A DNA stretch of 64,000 nucleotides from Bacillota bacterium (GTDB lineage: Bacteria; Bacillota; Clostridia; Acetivibrionales; DSM-2933). The DNA is taken from the NCBI GenBank assembly GCA_023430975.1, contig JAEYYB010000071.1, positions 1-64,000 of the forward strand, in the 5' to 3' direction. This document shows, piece by piece, positions 1 to 7,511 of the stretch (its first letter is position 1; each line of letters opens with the position of its first letter). Below the pieces are notes generated by a model. That model saw only the letters and a list, made by a program, of their open reading frames with translations. It did not search any database and was not told where the DNA came from. Made by a program: the position numbers and the translations under genes.

Positions 1-236
1 CTAGATTCAACTGCAAGCATGATGTATCTTAAGAATACTATTGTTGTATGAGCAATCATCATATCATAGGACCTGCCTTGGAATTCTTTCGCTAGGGCTA
101 GATTGGATTTGGACATTTTAAAGAACACTTCAATATCCCATCTCTTGCCATATAGCCTTATGATTTCGTCAGCAGTTAATAATTTATTATACTTGTAATC
201 GCTCCCAGAGTATTGTATACTATTTTTGTAAAATGA
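1..236 (-). pseudogene. IS4-family transposase, C-terminal fragment (5' truncated, runs off the window)
   Basis: On the minus strand an open frame with no start codon runs from a TAA at 237-239 to the left edge. It encodes the conserved C-terminal block of IS4-type DDE transposases: TADEIIRLYGKRWDIEVFF followed by a segment with KEFQGRSYDMMIAHTT. The YGKRW...E part is the region around the last catalytic glutamate in this family. The N-terminal two thirds should lie to the right, but that DNA holds the alcohol dehydrogenase leader, so the gene is 5' truncated and presumably dead. The remaining 3' part lies outside the window. Confidence 0.75.
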
Positions 237-267
237 TTACATCAAATACAATGAAAGGATGAAATCT

Positions 268-1467
268 ATGTGGGAAGATTCTATTAATGTTGAACAGATC
301 TGTGAGATAAGATCAAGATCAATAGTGTATTTGGGAGTAGGTGCCATTAGTAAAATCAACGATATAGCATCAAATTTAAGAAGCAGAAATATAACCAAAA
401 TAATTGCAGTCACAGGTAAAAAGGCCTATAGATCAACAGGTGCATGGGACCATGTTGTTAAGGCATTAGAACAAAACGGCATCGATTATACCATATATGA
501 TAGTGTAACACCAAACCCAACCACACATCAAGTTGACGAAGCTACTAAAATGGCCATCGAATTTGGTGCACAAGCAGTAATATCAATTGGTGGCGGAAGT
601 CCTATTGATGCTGCCAAAAGTGTTGCAATTCTGATGAATTATCCGGAAAACAATGCACAGGAGCTTTATGAATATTCATTTACCCCAACTTTGGCAGTTC
701 CGCTTATAGCCATCAACCTAACCCATGGAACCGGTACTGAAATAGATAGATTTGCAGTTGTGTCTATTCCTGAAAAAGAATTTAAACCATACATCGCATA
801 TGATTTTATTTATCCTGAGTATTCAATTGATGACCCGGGACTCATGTTGAATCTTCCTGAAGATCAGACGTTGTATGTGACTATTGATGCTTTAAACCAT
901 GTGATTGAAGCCTGTACTTCAAAAGCCGCAAGCCCATATTCCATAATGCTTGCAAAAGAAACTGCAAGGCTCATAGCTAAATACCTGCCAATAGTAAAAC
1001 AAAACCCAAAAGATTTAAAAGCAAGGTATTTTCTTACATATGCATCCATGATCGCAGGTGTATCTTTTGATAACGGTCTTCTTCACTTTACACATGCACT
1101 AGAGCACCCATTAAGTGCAATAAAGCCTGACCTGGCACACGGTTTAGGGCTTTCTCTCATAGTTCCGGCTGTTGTAAGGCAGATATATCCCGCATCATGC
1201 CAAACCCTTGCAGATGTATTATCACCAATAATACCGGATTTAAAAGGTACACCAGATGAATCGGATAAGGTTTTTATTAAGTTAAGAAACTGGATTGAGA
1301 AAATGGGAATTACTCCAGGACTAAAGAATGCAGGTTATTCGGAAAAAGATATTGAACATTTAACCAACCTGGCTTTTGATACCCCCGGCCTTGCATCATT
1401 GCTGTCATTAGCACCGGTAGAAGCCTCCAGGTCTGTGGTTAGTGACATTTATACACGTTCATTATAG
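268..1467 (+). CDS. iron-containing alcohol dehydrogenase
   Basis: Cytosolic NAD(P)-dependent, iron-dependent alcohol/aldehyde oxidoreductase of the group III family. Counting from an upstream in-frame ATG at 259, the dinucleotide-binding GGGSPIDAAK lies at residues 111-120, and the expected metal ligands are seen as Asp210 and His214 in DALNH, His283 in LEHPL and His294 in AHGLG. Length (about 400 residues) is normal for the family. The ATG at 268 is preferred because the AAAGGATG ribosome site at 253-260 is correctly spaced for it and too close to 259. It stands alone; two palindromic repeats follow it. The physiological substrate (butanol, ethanol or another aldehyde) cannot be told from sequence. 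Confidence 0.9.
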   Translation: MWEDSINVEQICEIRSRSIVYLGVGAISKINDIASNLRSRNITKIIAVTGKKAYRSTGAWDHVVKALEQNGIDYTIYDSVTPNPTTHQVDEATKMAIEFGAQAVISIGGGSPIDAAKSVAILMNYPENNAQELYEYSFTPTLAVPLIAINLTHGTGTEIDRFAVVSIPEKEFKPYIAYDFIYPEYSIDDPGLMLNLPEDQTLYVTIDALNHVIEACTSKAASPYSIMLAKETARLIAKYLPIVKQNPKDLKARYFLTYASMIAGVSFDNGLLHFTHALEHPLSAIKPDLAHGLGLSLIVPAVVRQIYPASCQTLADVLSPIIPDLKGTPDESDKVFIKLRNWIEKMGITPGLKNAGYSEKDIEHLTNLAFDTPGLASLLSLAPVEASRSVVSDIYTRSL

Positions 1468-1474
1468 TTGTATA

Positions 1475-1581
1475 CTATATGAAAAGTGTTAATGATCTTA
1501 CATTTGTCTATCGCAAATAACGAATGGTTTTTACGGAATTTGCGATAGACAAATGCAAAAGATTATTCACTTTTCATATAG
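1475..1581. repeat. palindromic intergenic repeat, family A copy 1
   Basis: 107-bp element with inverted ends CTATATGAAAAGTG and CACTTTTCATATAG. The inner arms (CTTACATTTGTC and GACAAATGCAAAAG) also pair. It begins 8 bp after the alcohol dehydrogenase stop codon and could double as a transcription terminator hairpin. Related copies lie near 1613, 4526, 12047, 17104, 18811, 31972 and 61855. Confidence 0.85.
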
Positions 1582-1591
1582 AATTATATCG

Positions 1592-1731
1592 GCTGCTCAA
1601 TTACCCTGGAATCTATATAAAAAGCATTACTGATCTTACATTCGTCAGAGTAAATAACTAACGGTTTTTTATGGGATTTGCGATTGACAAATGTAAAAAT
1701 CATTCCTTCTTCATCATGGGTATTGAGCAGC
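1592..1731. repeat. family A copy 2 sitting in the loop of another inverted repeat
   Basis: A diverged family A element (about 1613-1715, starting CTATATAAAAAGC) lies between the arms GCTGCTCAATTACCC (1592-1606) and GGGTATTGAGCAGC (1718-1731). The arms pair almost perfectly with each other. The simplest reading is that the element inserted into the loop of an older hairpin. Confidence 0.7.
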
Positions 1732-1743
1732 TTACAATGTAGT

Positions 1744-2337
1744 TTAAATGCGGTTTAAATGCAGTTTGCAAAACTCTCTTGATTTATCACTTAAATGTTT
1801 ATTAATTGCAATGGAAAACATTTTTGCTGCTTGTTTACGGCGATTAAGCATAAAATATGCTCTCCCGGCAGCTGCAACCCTCTCTCCTTCTTCATCTTCC
1901 CAACTAGAGCAATACTGAGAACGATTTCTTTTGATTACATGTAGGGCCTTTACTGGTGATATTTCCAGCAGAACCTCAACCCATTTTTGAATAGTCCAGT
2001 AATTCCCTTGGTAACTGATACTCAATACATGATCCACAATTTTAGGTAACAATTTTTGGAGTATGTCTGCCATTCTCAATTCTATAAGTGCCTGAATGTA
2101 TGCATAAAAAGAATTTGAAGTTAAATTAAGTTTTGTAATATATGGAAACAAAATTTCTACAAGTATCCTGCAATCTTTCAATTCAGGCAACGAAATAAAA
2201 AATGGTATTGTCCTCTCATTTAATCCTATTGGCTCAACGGCTTTTTCCATATTAGTTAACAATTCACTAACGTTCCATTTAAGTAAATTAGTCCTAAACT
2301 CCGATCCATCCTTTGTAAATGGAAATTCCTCAACCAA
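1744..2337 (-). CDS. hypothetical protein, third gene of the Ro60 locus
   Basis: 197-residue soluble, probably all-helical protein that I do not recognise. The C-terminal third (residues about 160-190, with AAAGRAYFMLNRRKQAAKMF) reads like a single tetratricopeptide-type helix pair. It follows the 572-residue gene by 32 bp and is likely co-transcribed with it and with the Ro60 gene. The start is uncertain: the given TTG has no ribosome site. The frame is open upstream through protein-like sequence (about 2340-2383, APRWYDDGPYDL) to a GGAGG at about 2382, but no ATG, GTG or TTG lies at the right distance. The stop codon is reliable, the start is not. Confidence 0.65.
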   Translation of the reverse strand: MVEEFPFTKDGSEFRTNLLKWNVSELLTNMEKAVEPIGLNERTIPFFISLPELKDCRILVEILFPYITKLNLTSNSFYAYIQALIELRMADILQKLLPKIVDHVLSISYQGNYWTIQKWVEVLLEISPVKALHVIKRNRSQYCSSWEDEEGERVAAAGRAYFMLNRRKQAAKMFSIAINKHLSDKSREFCKLHLNRI

Positions 2338-2369
2338 ATCATATGGCCCGTCATCGTACCATCTAGGTG

Positions 2370-4088
2370 CTAATGTCCTCCTGTAATAGCATCAGCAATA
2401 AAGCTTTTATAATAGTGATTGCTACACATTTTTATTATAGACTTCAAGATTCTTATCGGGTTGTAGCATCTGTCAACATTAGCCAAAAGAGTCTTGGTCA
2501 CGCAACCAAAATTGTTATAATCTTCACCTGCTATTTCTGATGAAAGCTTTAATACATCTTTTGCAATATAATCATCTGAAATTCCATATTTCCTCAGCTC
2601 AAAGAAGCACTCCAAAACATGCTCCTCTGGAATGGTAAGACATAATAAAACAAAGCTTCTTTCTTCATTTTCGATAAATTCACTAAACCTCTTGTCCTGA
2701 TATAAGCACCTTAACATTCTGAATACAAGGATAACTGATTTTTGATCTGCAGCCTCTTCCAGCATTTCATCATCAATGGTGTAAATATAGTATCTGGATT
2801 CACCTTTAGAATGCCATGAATTTATCACCTTTTTCCATGGTTTTATTGTCCTTTCGAAATCTTGTTGTATGTTAACAAACCTACAAAATTCATCCATTAT
2901 GTTGCTGATCATCTTCTGTTTTGATATTTCACTATGTTCCATCATTTGATCCCAATAAAGCCAAAACGCTAATCGCAAAGGTACATTATGATATTCTTTC
3001 GGCAATCCGCCAAGGGCTTTATATATTTTCTTGTACCAGCTCACATTATTATTTTGAGACCATTTCATTATATTTTCAAAAAGAAACTTGGACTTTATTA
3101 TGGGCGGTGTATTATCACCCATATCCTTAATCCTTTCTCTTATATTATTTAGCTTTACAGTTAATGGATTGTGCCTGCTTAAACCACGAGGCATCCTTTT
3201 AGCCATGTTTATAACTTTATATAACGATTCCCACCATTCCTCCCATCTATCAATAAAACTTATATCACAAACCAGGTTAAAAAGACCAATTGACCTCCTG
3301 ACTGTTTGGCTGTCCTGAATGGAAAGATGGTTTATCCACTTTTTAAAATCACTTCCAAATCTGGCTTTAGGAATACCGGGTACCGGATCGATGCTTTTCC
3401 TGCCAAGGGATGTATCAACAAGGTTGGAATATTGGTAACCTTGGTCCATTATAATATCATTAATTCTTGAATGAGAAGCCCATAATAAGATTGTTTTACT
3501 CCTCTTTTCACCTGCTATATTTGATAACCGCCATAATTTTACAATAAACTGCAACCCTTCTTGATTTCCAAAATTCTTATATATTTTATCAATATATTCA
3601 TTATTATTATCCAGCCAAATCAAAGCATCCTTAAAGTTTTCAGGTGTTAGGATAGTTAGCCATGAGAAGCAGTTGATAATGTTTATTCTATCCGGATTAT
3701 CTCTCACTATTTTATTATGTAGTTTCTTTTCAAAATCGCCGAATGAAGGATTTATCTTGGCAAGAGATTCTGGAAGTGCTGTTTCATTGTGAATGGATTG
3801 CTTATGTAACTCAAGTAAATTCTTGTTTCTATCACTCCATTTTTCCACATCTCCAACAATCTTGGGCAATGCCTTGGGAAAATCCCTTATAAGCTTATTT
3901 ATTGTAAATGTAGCTTTATGAATACGTTCACGGGTTATAACAACCTCGCTTGCCTCTTTTCCCTCCGGGTGGGTAATCCACTTTCCATTAATGCCCGGAT
4001 AACCAATAAATAAATCAAGATCCCTTTTTATATACATCTTTGCCCGATTTATACCCTCTATTGATTTTTTGGGTTTAAGTGGTCTCAT
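2370..4088 (-). CDS. hypothetical protein, second gene of the Ro60 locus
   Basis: 572-residue protein with no family I recognise. It is lysine- and tryptophan-rich and looks helical throughout, with no signal peptide and no membrane segment. The basic N-terminus (MRPLKPKKS) would suit a nucleic-acid-binding partner, but that is only a guess. AGGAGG lies 12 bases before the ATG. The gene comes directly after the Y RNA region and on the same strand as the Ro60 gene; its own end overlaps the presumed ribosome site of the next gene. Its position suggests a component or client of the Ro ribonucleoprotein. Conserved synteny with TROVE genes in other genomes would be the key test. Confidence 0.8.
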   Translation of the reverse strand: MRPLKPKKSIEGINRAKMYIKRDLDLFIGYPGINGKWITHPEGKEASEVVITRERIHKATFTINKLIRDFPKALPKIVGDVEKWSDRNKNLLELHKQSIHNETALPESLAKINPSFGDFEKKLHNKIVRDNPDRINIINCFSWLTILTPENFKDALIWLDNNNEYIDKIYKNFGNQEGLQFIVKLWRLSNIAGEKRSKTILLWASHSRINDIIMDQGYQYSNLVDTSLGRKSIDPVPGIPKARFGSDFKKWINHLSIQDSQTVRRSIGLFNLVCDISFIDRWEEWWESLYKVINMAKRMPRGLSRHNPLTVKLNNIRERIKDMGDNTPPIIKSKFLFENIMKWSQNNNVSWYKKIYKALGGLPKEYHNVPLRLAFWLYWDQMMEHSEISKQKMISNIMDEFCRFVNIQQDFERTIKPWKKVINSWHSKGESRYYIYTIDDEMLEEAADQKSVILVFRMLRCLYQDKRFSEFIENEERSFVLLCLTIPEEHVLECFFELRKYGISDDYIAKDVLKLSSEIAGEDYNNFGCVTKTLLANVDRCYNPIRILKSIIKMCSNHYYKSFIADAITGGH

Positions 4089-4205
4089 ATATCAGCTAAG
4101 CCTCCTAATGTTAAATAAAATTACCAGTAAAACAATATAAACCTGGGAGAATAAGCGGAAGGAGACCTATAAACCGACGCGTCTTATTTTTCCGCCATTC
4201 CTTAT

Positions 4206-4308
4206 GGTCATGATCAAAAAATAACTTCCGCTATAAATTTCGCTCATGTGTTGACTTAACTCGTCAACAACCGCTCAAAAGCGGAAGTAATTTTCCAATC
4301 ATGCCTTA
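4206..4308. repeat. palindromic repeat, family C copy 1
   Basis: About 100 bp with inverted ends of roughly 26 bp, GGTCATGATC...TAACTTCCGCT on the left and AGCGGAAGTAATTTTCC...CATGCC on the right. Its interior TGTTGACTTAACTCGTCAAC also pairs. It lies immediately downstream of the Y RNA pair. Copies of the same family occur near 11925, 28548 and 49303. Confidence 0.75.
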
Positions 4309-4373
4309 GGAAGCAGGGTTTACACCTGCAAAATTCGGTTCCCACGAAGTAACTCCTACCTGCACTACCCAGG
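4309..4373 (-). ncRNA. second Y-RNA-like sequence (short)
   Basis: Read on the minus strand from 4373, the first 30 bases repeat the 5' part of the neighbouring Y RNA: GGGTAGTGCAGG...GAGTTACTTC against GGGCAGTGCAGA...GAGTTACTTC, with only a few mismatches. After that the tRNA-like module is absent. Instead a small hairpin TTCG-(7 nt)-CGAA forms at 4334-4348, and ACCTG/CAGGT (4374-4358) can close the 5' GGTAGTG loop. It is either a second, minimal Y RNA or a decayed duplicate. The ends are not defined by a terminator. Confidence 0.5.
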
Positions 4374-4379
4374 TTTTTT

Positions 4380-4510
4380 AACAGGGAGAAAAACGATTAG
4401 AGTAAATAGTGCTCTATCCATCTGAGCTACATGGGCTAACCCAAGGCTGGATTTGAACCAGCGGCCTCTCACTTAAAAGGTGAAGTAACTCTAATCTGCA
4501 CTGCCCTATT
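4380..4510 (-). ncRNA. yrlA: bacterial Y RNA (YrlA type) with permuted tRNA-Lys-like module
   Basis: All tRNA parts are visible on the minus strand, but in permuted order. Outer stem AATAGGG (4510-4504) pairs with CCCTGTT (4386-4380). A perfect 9-bp stem follows, GATTAGAGT (4496-4488) with ACTCTAATC (4403-4395). Inside come an anticodon arm with loop CTTTTAA (4479-4473, anticodon TTT), a T arm GCTGG-TTCAAAT-CCAGC (4462-4446), and acceptor strands CTTGGGT and GCCCATG (4445-4430). The acceptor strands are joined by two bases (TA), and a D arm GCTC/GAGC (4427-4411) comes last. The tRNA is thus sealed at its acceptor end and opened between D and anticodon arms, as reported for YrlA RNAs. It lies directly downstream of the Ro60 gene on the same strand, its expected protein partner. 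Confidence 0.88.
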
Positions 4511-4525
4511 TTTTAATTTATCATA

Positions 4526-4630
4526 TTATATTAAAAGTGATAAATCTATTACATTTGTCTGTCGCAAATCCCGTTGAACCGTTGGTTATTTGCTCCGCCA
4601 AATGTAAGATTATTAACACTTTTAATATAG
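4526..4630. repeat. palindromic repeat, family A copy 3
   Basis: 105-bp copy with ends TATATTAAAAGTG and CACTTTTAATATAG. It separates the Ro60 gene from the Y RNA and overlaps the end of the Ro60 reading frame, whose TAA stop (4622-4624) lies within the repeat's terminal sequence. Confidence 0.85.
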
Positions 4631-6214
4631 TTCGATAACACTTTTGTAGTTCATATTTTCCATAGCATAGGCAAACTTTATTATATTCTCAGACCAGCCG
4701 CTTAATATAAAAGTTCTATCATAGTACTCGGGAAGTACATTGTCTGCATATCCTGCTGTCTGTACCGAGTAAATATGTGCATTTGGATTAACCCTTTGAC
4801 GGTATTCCTTTATAAGTGCAGGGACATCTATATACATTCCCTTATTAGGAAATCTTGGGTACTTTTCTCCGTCAAATCCATATAAACCTCCATGACCCGC
4901 TTGTTGATCCGAGTATATAAATATTCTGTCAAACCACTCATTACTTTTTATAACCTTATCAAAAGCCAGCCATATACCGTTTTCCGTTCCATGACCGATT
5001 CTTTCCCCGATCTTTTCAATATGTTCTAACATTCTTAAAGATGGGGTATTCTTTGCAATGGGTACCATTTCCAGAGCATCTCCAAATACACCTAGAATAC
5101 CTTCATCAGAAGCTTTACATGTAAATATGCCAGTTAAATTACCAATGGTTGCAATTCTCATTTTTCCCATTGAAGACGTTGTTGTTCCTCTTGCTGATCC
5201 TGAGTTATCAACCAGAACAAGACTTCTCCCTTTCATCTGTGGTAAATTATCAACTGAAATATCAATACATTTTTCTAAAGCTGCCTTAATCTTGTAGCCC
5301 CCTACATTCATATACGCGGAATAATACCTGAAAGGAAACTGTTTTCCACTCTTTACACCGTTTTGCAGTTTATCTGTATAGTCTTTATAGTCTATGCCAA
5401 CTTTTTCAAAATTACGCAAATTTCTAAGTAACGCCATATGTCCCATTACATTGAGAGCTTCCAACCATGTATCCTTTGTAGAGCCCTTGGATGAAATAAT
5501 TCCTTCCCATGTTTTATCTGTTACTCTCAGTGTATCCTGCATTAAACTGTCAATTGCCATTGATTTTGGATGGCACAGCCTTACTACATCCTTTAATTTA
5601 ACAACGTGGTTTTCCAATCTGTATTTTGAAAGTTTGTATTCATCTGCATTTTCTAGTGTAAGTTTAAGTAATTTCTTCAATGAGTTGGGAATGGGTTTCC
5701 CGAATTTCTCTATGTAATATGCCAATACCACCGTTGTTTCATCAATTCTTTTCATTACATCAGGCCCATATTTCATGATAAGTCCTGTACCTCTAACCAT
5801 CTCATGTCTTGCAGCCCTAGCTATTATTACCTGGGGTGTTGTTCTTATGTTTTCAACATTACGCAAATAACATGCAAACTTAAGAACCCATTCGGGATTT
5901 TCATCCAACGCCTCATCTATTGCTTTTTCCATAGCTTCTGCTGTACTTAAATCTCTCCACTCAAAGAACTTAGGGTCCATAACCTTTAGTACATATTTTA
6001 AATGCTTTGCATCCTCAGCGTTTAGCTTATAGGAAGCTTTTATACGTTTTGCCAAAGGAGCACAGTCCTTCTGATTATAATATTGGGGTTCACCAAAGAA
6101 TGAAGAACAAGCCATGCTATATAATCTTAGCAACGGAGAGAGTTCAAAGCTTACTCCATCCATATAATTTTTATGTGCCGAACTGTTATTTGCCTTTTTA
6201 GAATTTAAGTTCAT
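4622..6214 (-). CDS. rsr: TROVE-domain Ro60 ortholog (Rsr)
   Basis: 530-residue RNA-binding ring protein that in other bacteria binds Y RNA and helps handle misfolded or damaged RNA with exoribonucleases. The N-terminal about 320 residues form the TROVE HEAT-like region, with LKFACYLRNVENIRTTPQVI near 111-130. The C-terminal part is a von Willebrand A fold whose metal site is DNSGS at 336-340; the second part of the site is plausible in GDALEM and IYSDQQ. Length matches bacterial Ro60. A Y RNA with a tRNA-like module follows about 110 bases downstream on the same strand, which strongly supports the call. The stop codon comes from a family A repeat, so the last few residues may differ from orthologs. 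No RtcB or PNPase gene is next to it. Confidence 0.93.
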   Translation of the reverse strand: MNLNSKKANNSSAHKNYMDGVSFELSPLLRLYSMACSSFFGEPQYYNQKDCAPLAKRIKASYKLNAEDAKHLKYVLKVMDPKFFEWRDLSTAEAMEKAIDEALDENPEWVLKFACYLRNVENIRTTPQVIIARAARHEMVRGTGLIMKYGPDVMKRIDETTVVLAYYIEKFGKPIPNSLKKLLKLTLENADEYKLSKYRLENHVVKLKDVVRLCHPKSMAIDSLMQDTLRVTDKTWEGIISSKGSTKDTWLEALNVMGHMALLRNLRNFEKVGIDYKDYTDKLQNGVKSGKQFPFRYYSAYMNVGGYKIKAALEKCIDISVDNLPQMKGRSLVLVDNSGSARGTTTSSMGKMRIATIGNLTGIFTCKASDEGILGVFGDALEMVPIAKNTPSLRMLEHIEKIGERIGHGTENGIWLAFDKVIKSNEWFDRIFIYSDQQAGHGGLYGFDGEKYPRFPNKGMYIDVPALIKEYRQRVNPNAHIYSVQTAGYADNVLPEYYDRTFILSGWSENIIKFAYAMENMNYKSVIELY

Positions 6215-6241
6215 ATACCAAACCTGCCCTTCTTTATATCT

Positions 6242-6315
6242 TGTGATGAGAGAATATTGAAAAGAGTATTGTTTTCACTCATATGAAGTATCTCTCTTCT
6301 TCACTGCTCATCACA
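6242..6315. repeat. long imperfect inverted repeat between cobD and rsr
   Basis: TGTGATGAG (6242-6250) pairs with CTCATCACA (6307-6315), and the next bases (AGAGA with TCTCT) extend the stem. In the + direction TTTTTAAG follows. It fits a transcription boundary for the cobalamin run or a leader structure of rsr; sequence alone does not choose. Confidence 0.5.
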
Positions 6316-6377
6316 TTTTTAAGTATACATCGGGACAAAGTTCACTTAAAGACAAAAAGTTTGCAATGTTTAGCAGG

Positions 6378-7496
6378 TTATAGAGTTTCTTTTAAAGTTT
6401 CTTTTAGAATTTCTATAAATTTTTCATTACTATCTCTGTCTTTGATTGCAACCCTGATAAACTTATCATCTAAGAATCTGAAATTGGCTGCATCTCTTAT
6501 GAGCACCCTCTTGAAAGCCATTGACTCTCTTAAGCTGTGTGAGTTGAAATGAATATCATTTATCTTTAATAGGACAAAATTTGTATCAGGCTTAAACACC
6601 TGGAATCTTTCCAGATTGCACAAGTCATTATAGAAATGATCCATCTCTTTCGAAAGCCATAAAGAAGTCCTGTCAAGATATCCATAATTATTTTTAAGGA
6701 GCAAACCGGAAATACTGGCAAAGCAATTGACTGACCAAGTGACTTTCCTTTCCCATAGATTAGTTATAAGTTCCTCACTTCCAAGACCATACCCAAGCCT
6801 TAAGCCGGGAATCGCAAAAAGCTTGGTAAAAGCCCTGATAATAAAAAGGTTATCAAATTTTAAAAGGTATCCTTTTACTGAGTTAAGATTTCCTCCTATA
6901 GTAAGCTCAATAAAGGTTTCATCAATTATTACCCGTACTCCCCTTTGATTGGCTGCCACTAAAAGACACAGAAGCTCGTCGGGAGGTGTGAGTACAGATG
7001 TGGGATTATTGGGATTGCAAAGTATTAATGAATCAATATCCTTATCATCCATGCATCTGATTAACTCATTTATATCCAGCTTGAAATGTTGGTCTTCCCT
7101 AATCCGGAAAAAAAACACTTCTGCACCTGATTTTACGGCAGCCCTTTCATACTCGCAAAACGTAGGCGAAGGTATCAAAACCTTTTTTGGCTTTTGCTCA
7201 TCGAAAAGGAGAAAAATTATTTCTGCAGCACCATTACCAATTATTATTCTATCAGACGGTATGTCAAGGTATGATGAAATATCTTTCCTCAAATCATTGC
7301 ACTCAGGGTCCGGATAACTTGAAAGCAAATCAATGTTTGATATAATAAGTTCCCTTAGCTTTTCAGGAATCCCTAAAGGATTCACATTGGCACTGTAATC
7401 AAGAAAGTCTTCCTTCCTTATACCATACCTACCCGCGGCCTTGTAAATATTCCCGCCGTGTTTATCGGCAATTCCATTTTTAAATGTATCTTCCAT
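6378..7496 (-). CDS. cobD: threonine-phosphate decarboxylase (cobalamin aminopropanol arm)
   Basis: PLP enzyme of aminotransferase fold I that decarboxylates L-threonine-O-3-phosphate to (R)-1-amino-2-propanol phosphate for the cobalamin nucleotide loop. Seen: the N-terminal HGGNIY and SANVNPLG typical of CobD, CNPNNPTS, IIDETFIEL, and the PLP-lysine context AFTKLFAIPGLRLGYG. Length about 372 is normal. HisC is the nearest alternative, but the HGGN start and the cbiB neighbour favour CobD. The ATG at 7496 is chosen because GAAGGGTGG lies six bases upstream; a GTG at 7505 overlaps that site. It follows cbiB by 15 bases and closes the cobalamin run. Confidence 0.9.
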   Translation of the reverse strand: MEDTFKNGIADKHGGNIYKAAGRYGIRKEDFLDYSANVNPLGIPEKLRELIISNIDLLSSYPDPECNDLRKDISSYLDIPSDRIIIGNGAAEIIFLLFDEQKPKKVLIPSPTFCEYERAAVKSGAEVFFFRIREDQHFKLDINELIRCMDDKDIDSLILCNPNNPTSVLTPPDELLCLLVAANQRGVRVIIDETFIELTIGGNLNSVKGYLLKFDNLFIIRAFTKLFAIPGLRLGYGLGSEELITNLWERKVTWSVNCFASISGLLLKNNYGYLDRTSLWLSKEMDHFYNDLCNLERFQVFKPDTNFVLLKINDIHFNSHSLRESMAFKRVLIRDAANFRFLDDKFIRVAIKDRDSNEKFIEILKETLKETL

Positions 7497-7511
7497 CTTA
7501 TCCACCCTTCT

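Noticed and set aside
2337..2400. A programmed -1 frameshift fusing the 572- and 197-residue proteins
   Set aside because: The second frame is open only from just before the first gene's stop, but no slippery heptamer or strong downstream structure is visible there.
4395..4496. An ordinary tRNA-Lys gene
   Set aside because: The arms occur in permuted order, the acceptor 3' strand runs directly into the 5' strand, and no CCA or free acceptor end can form.
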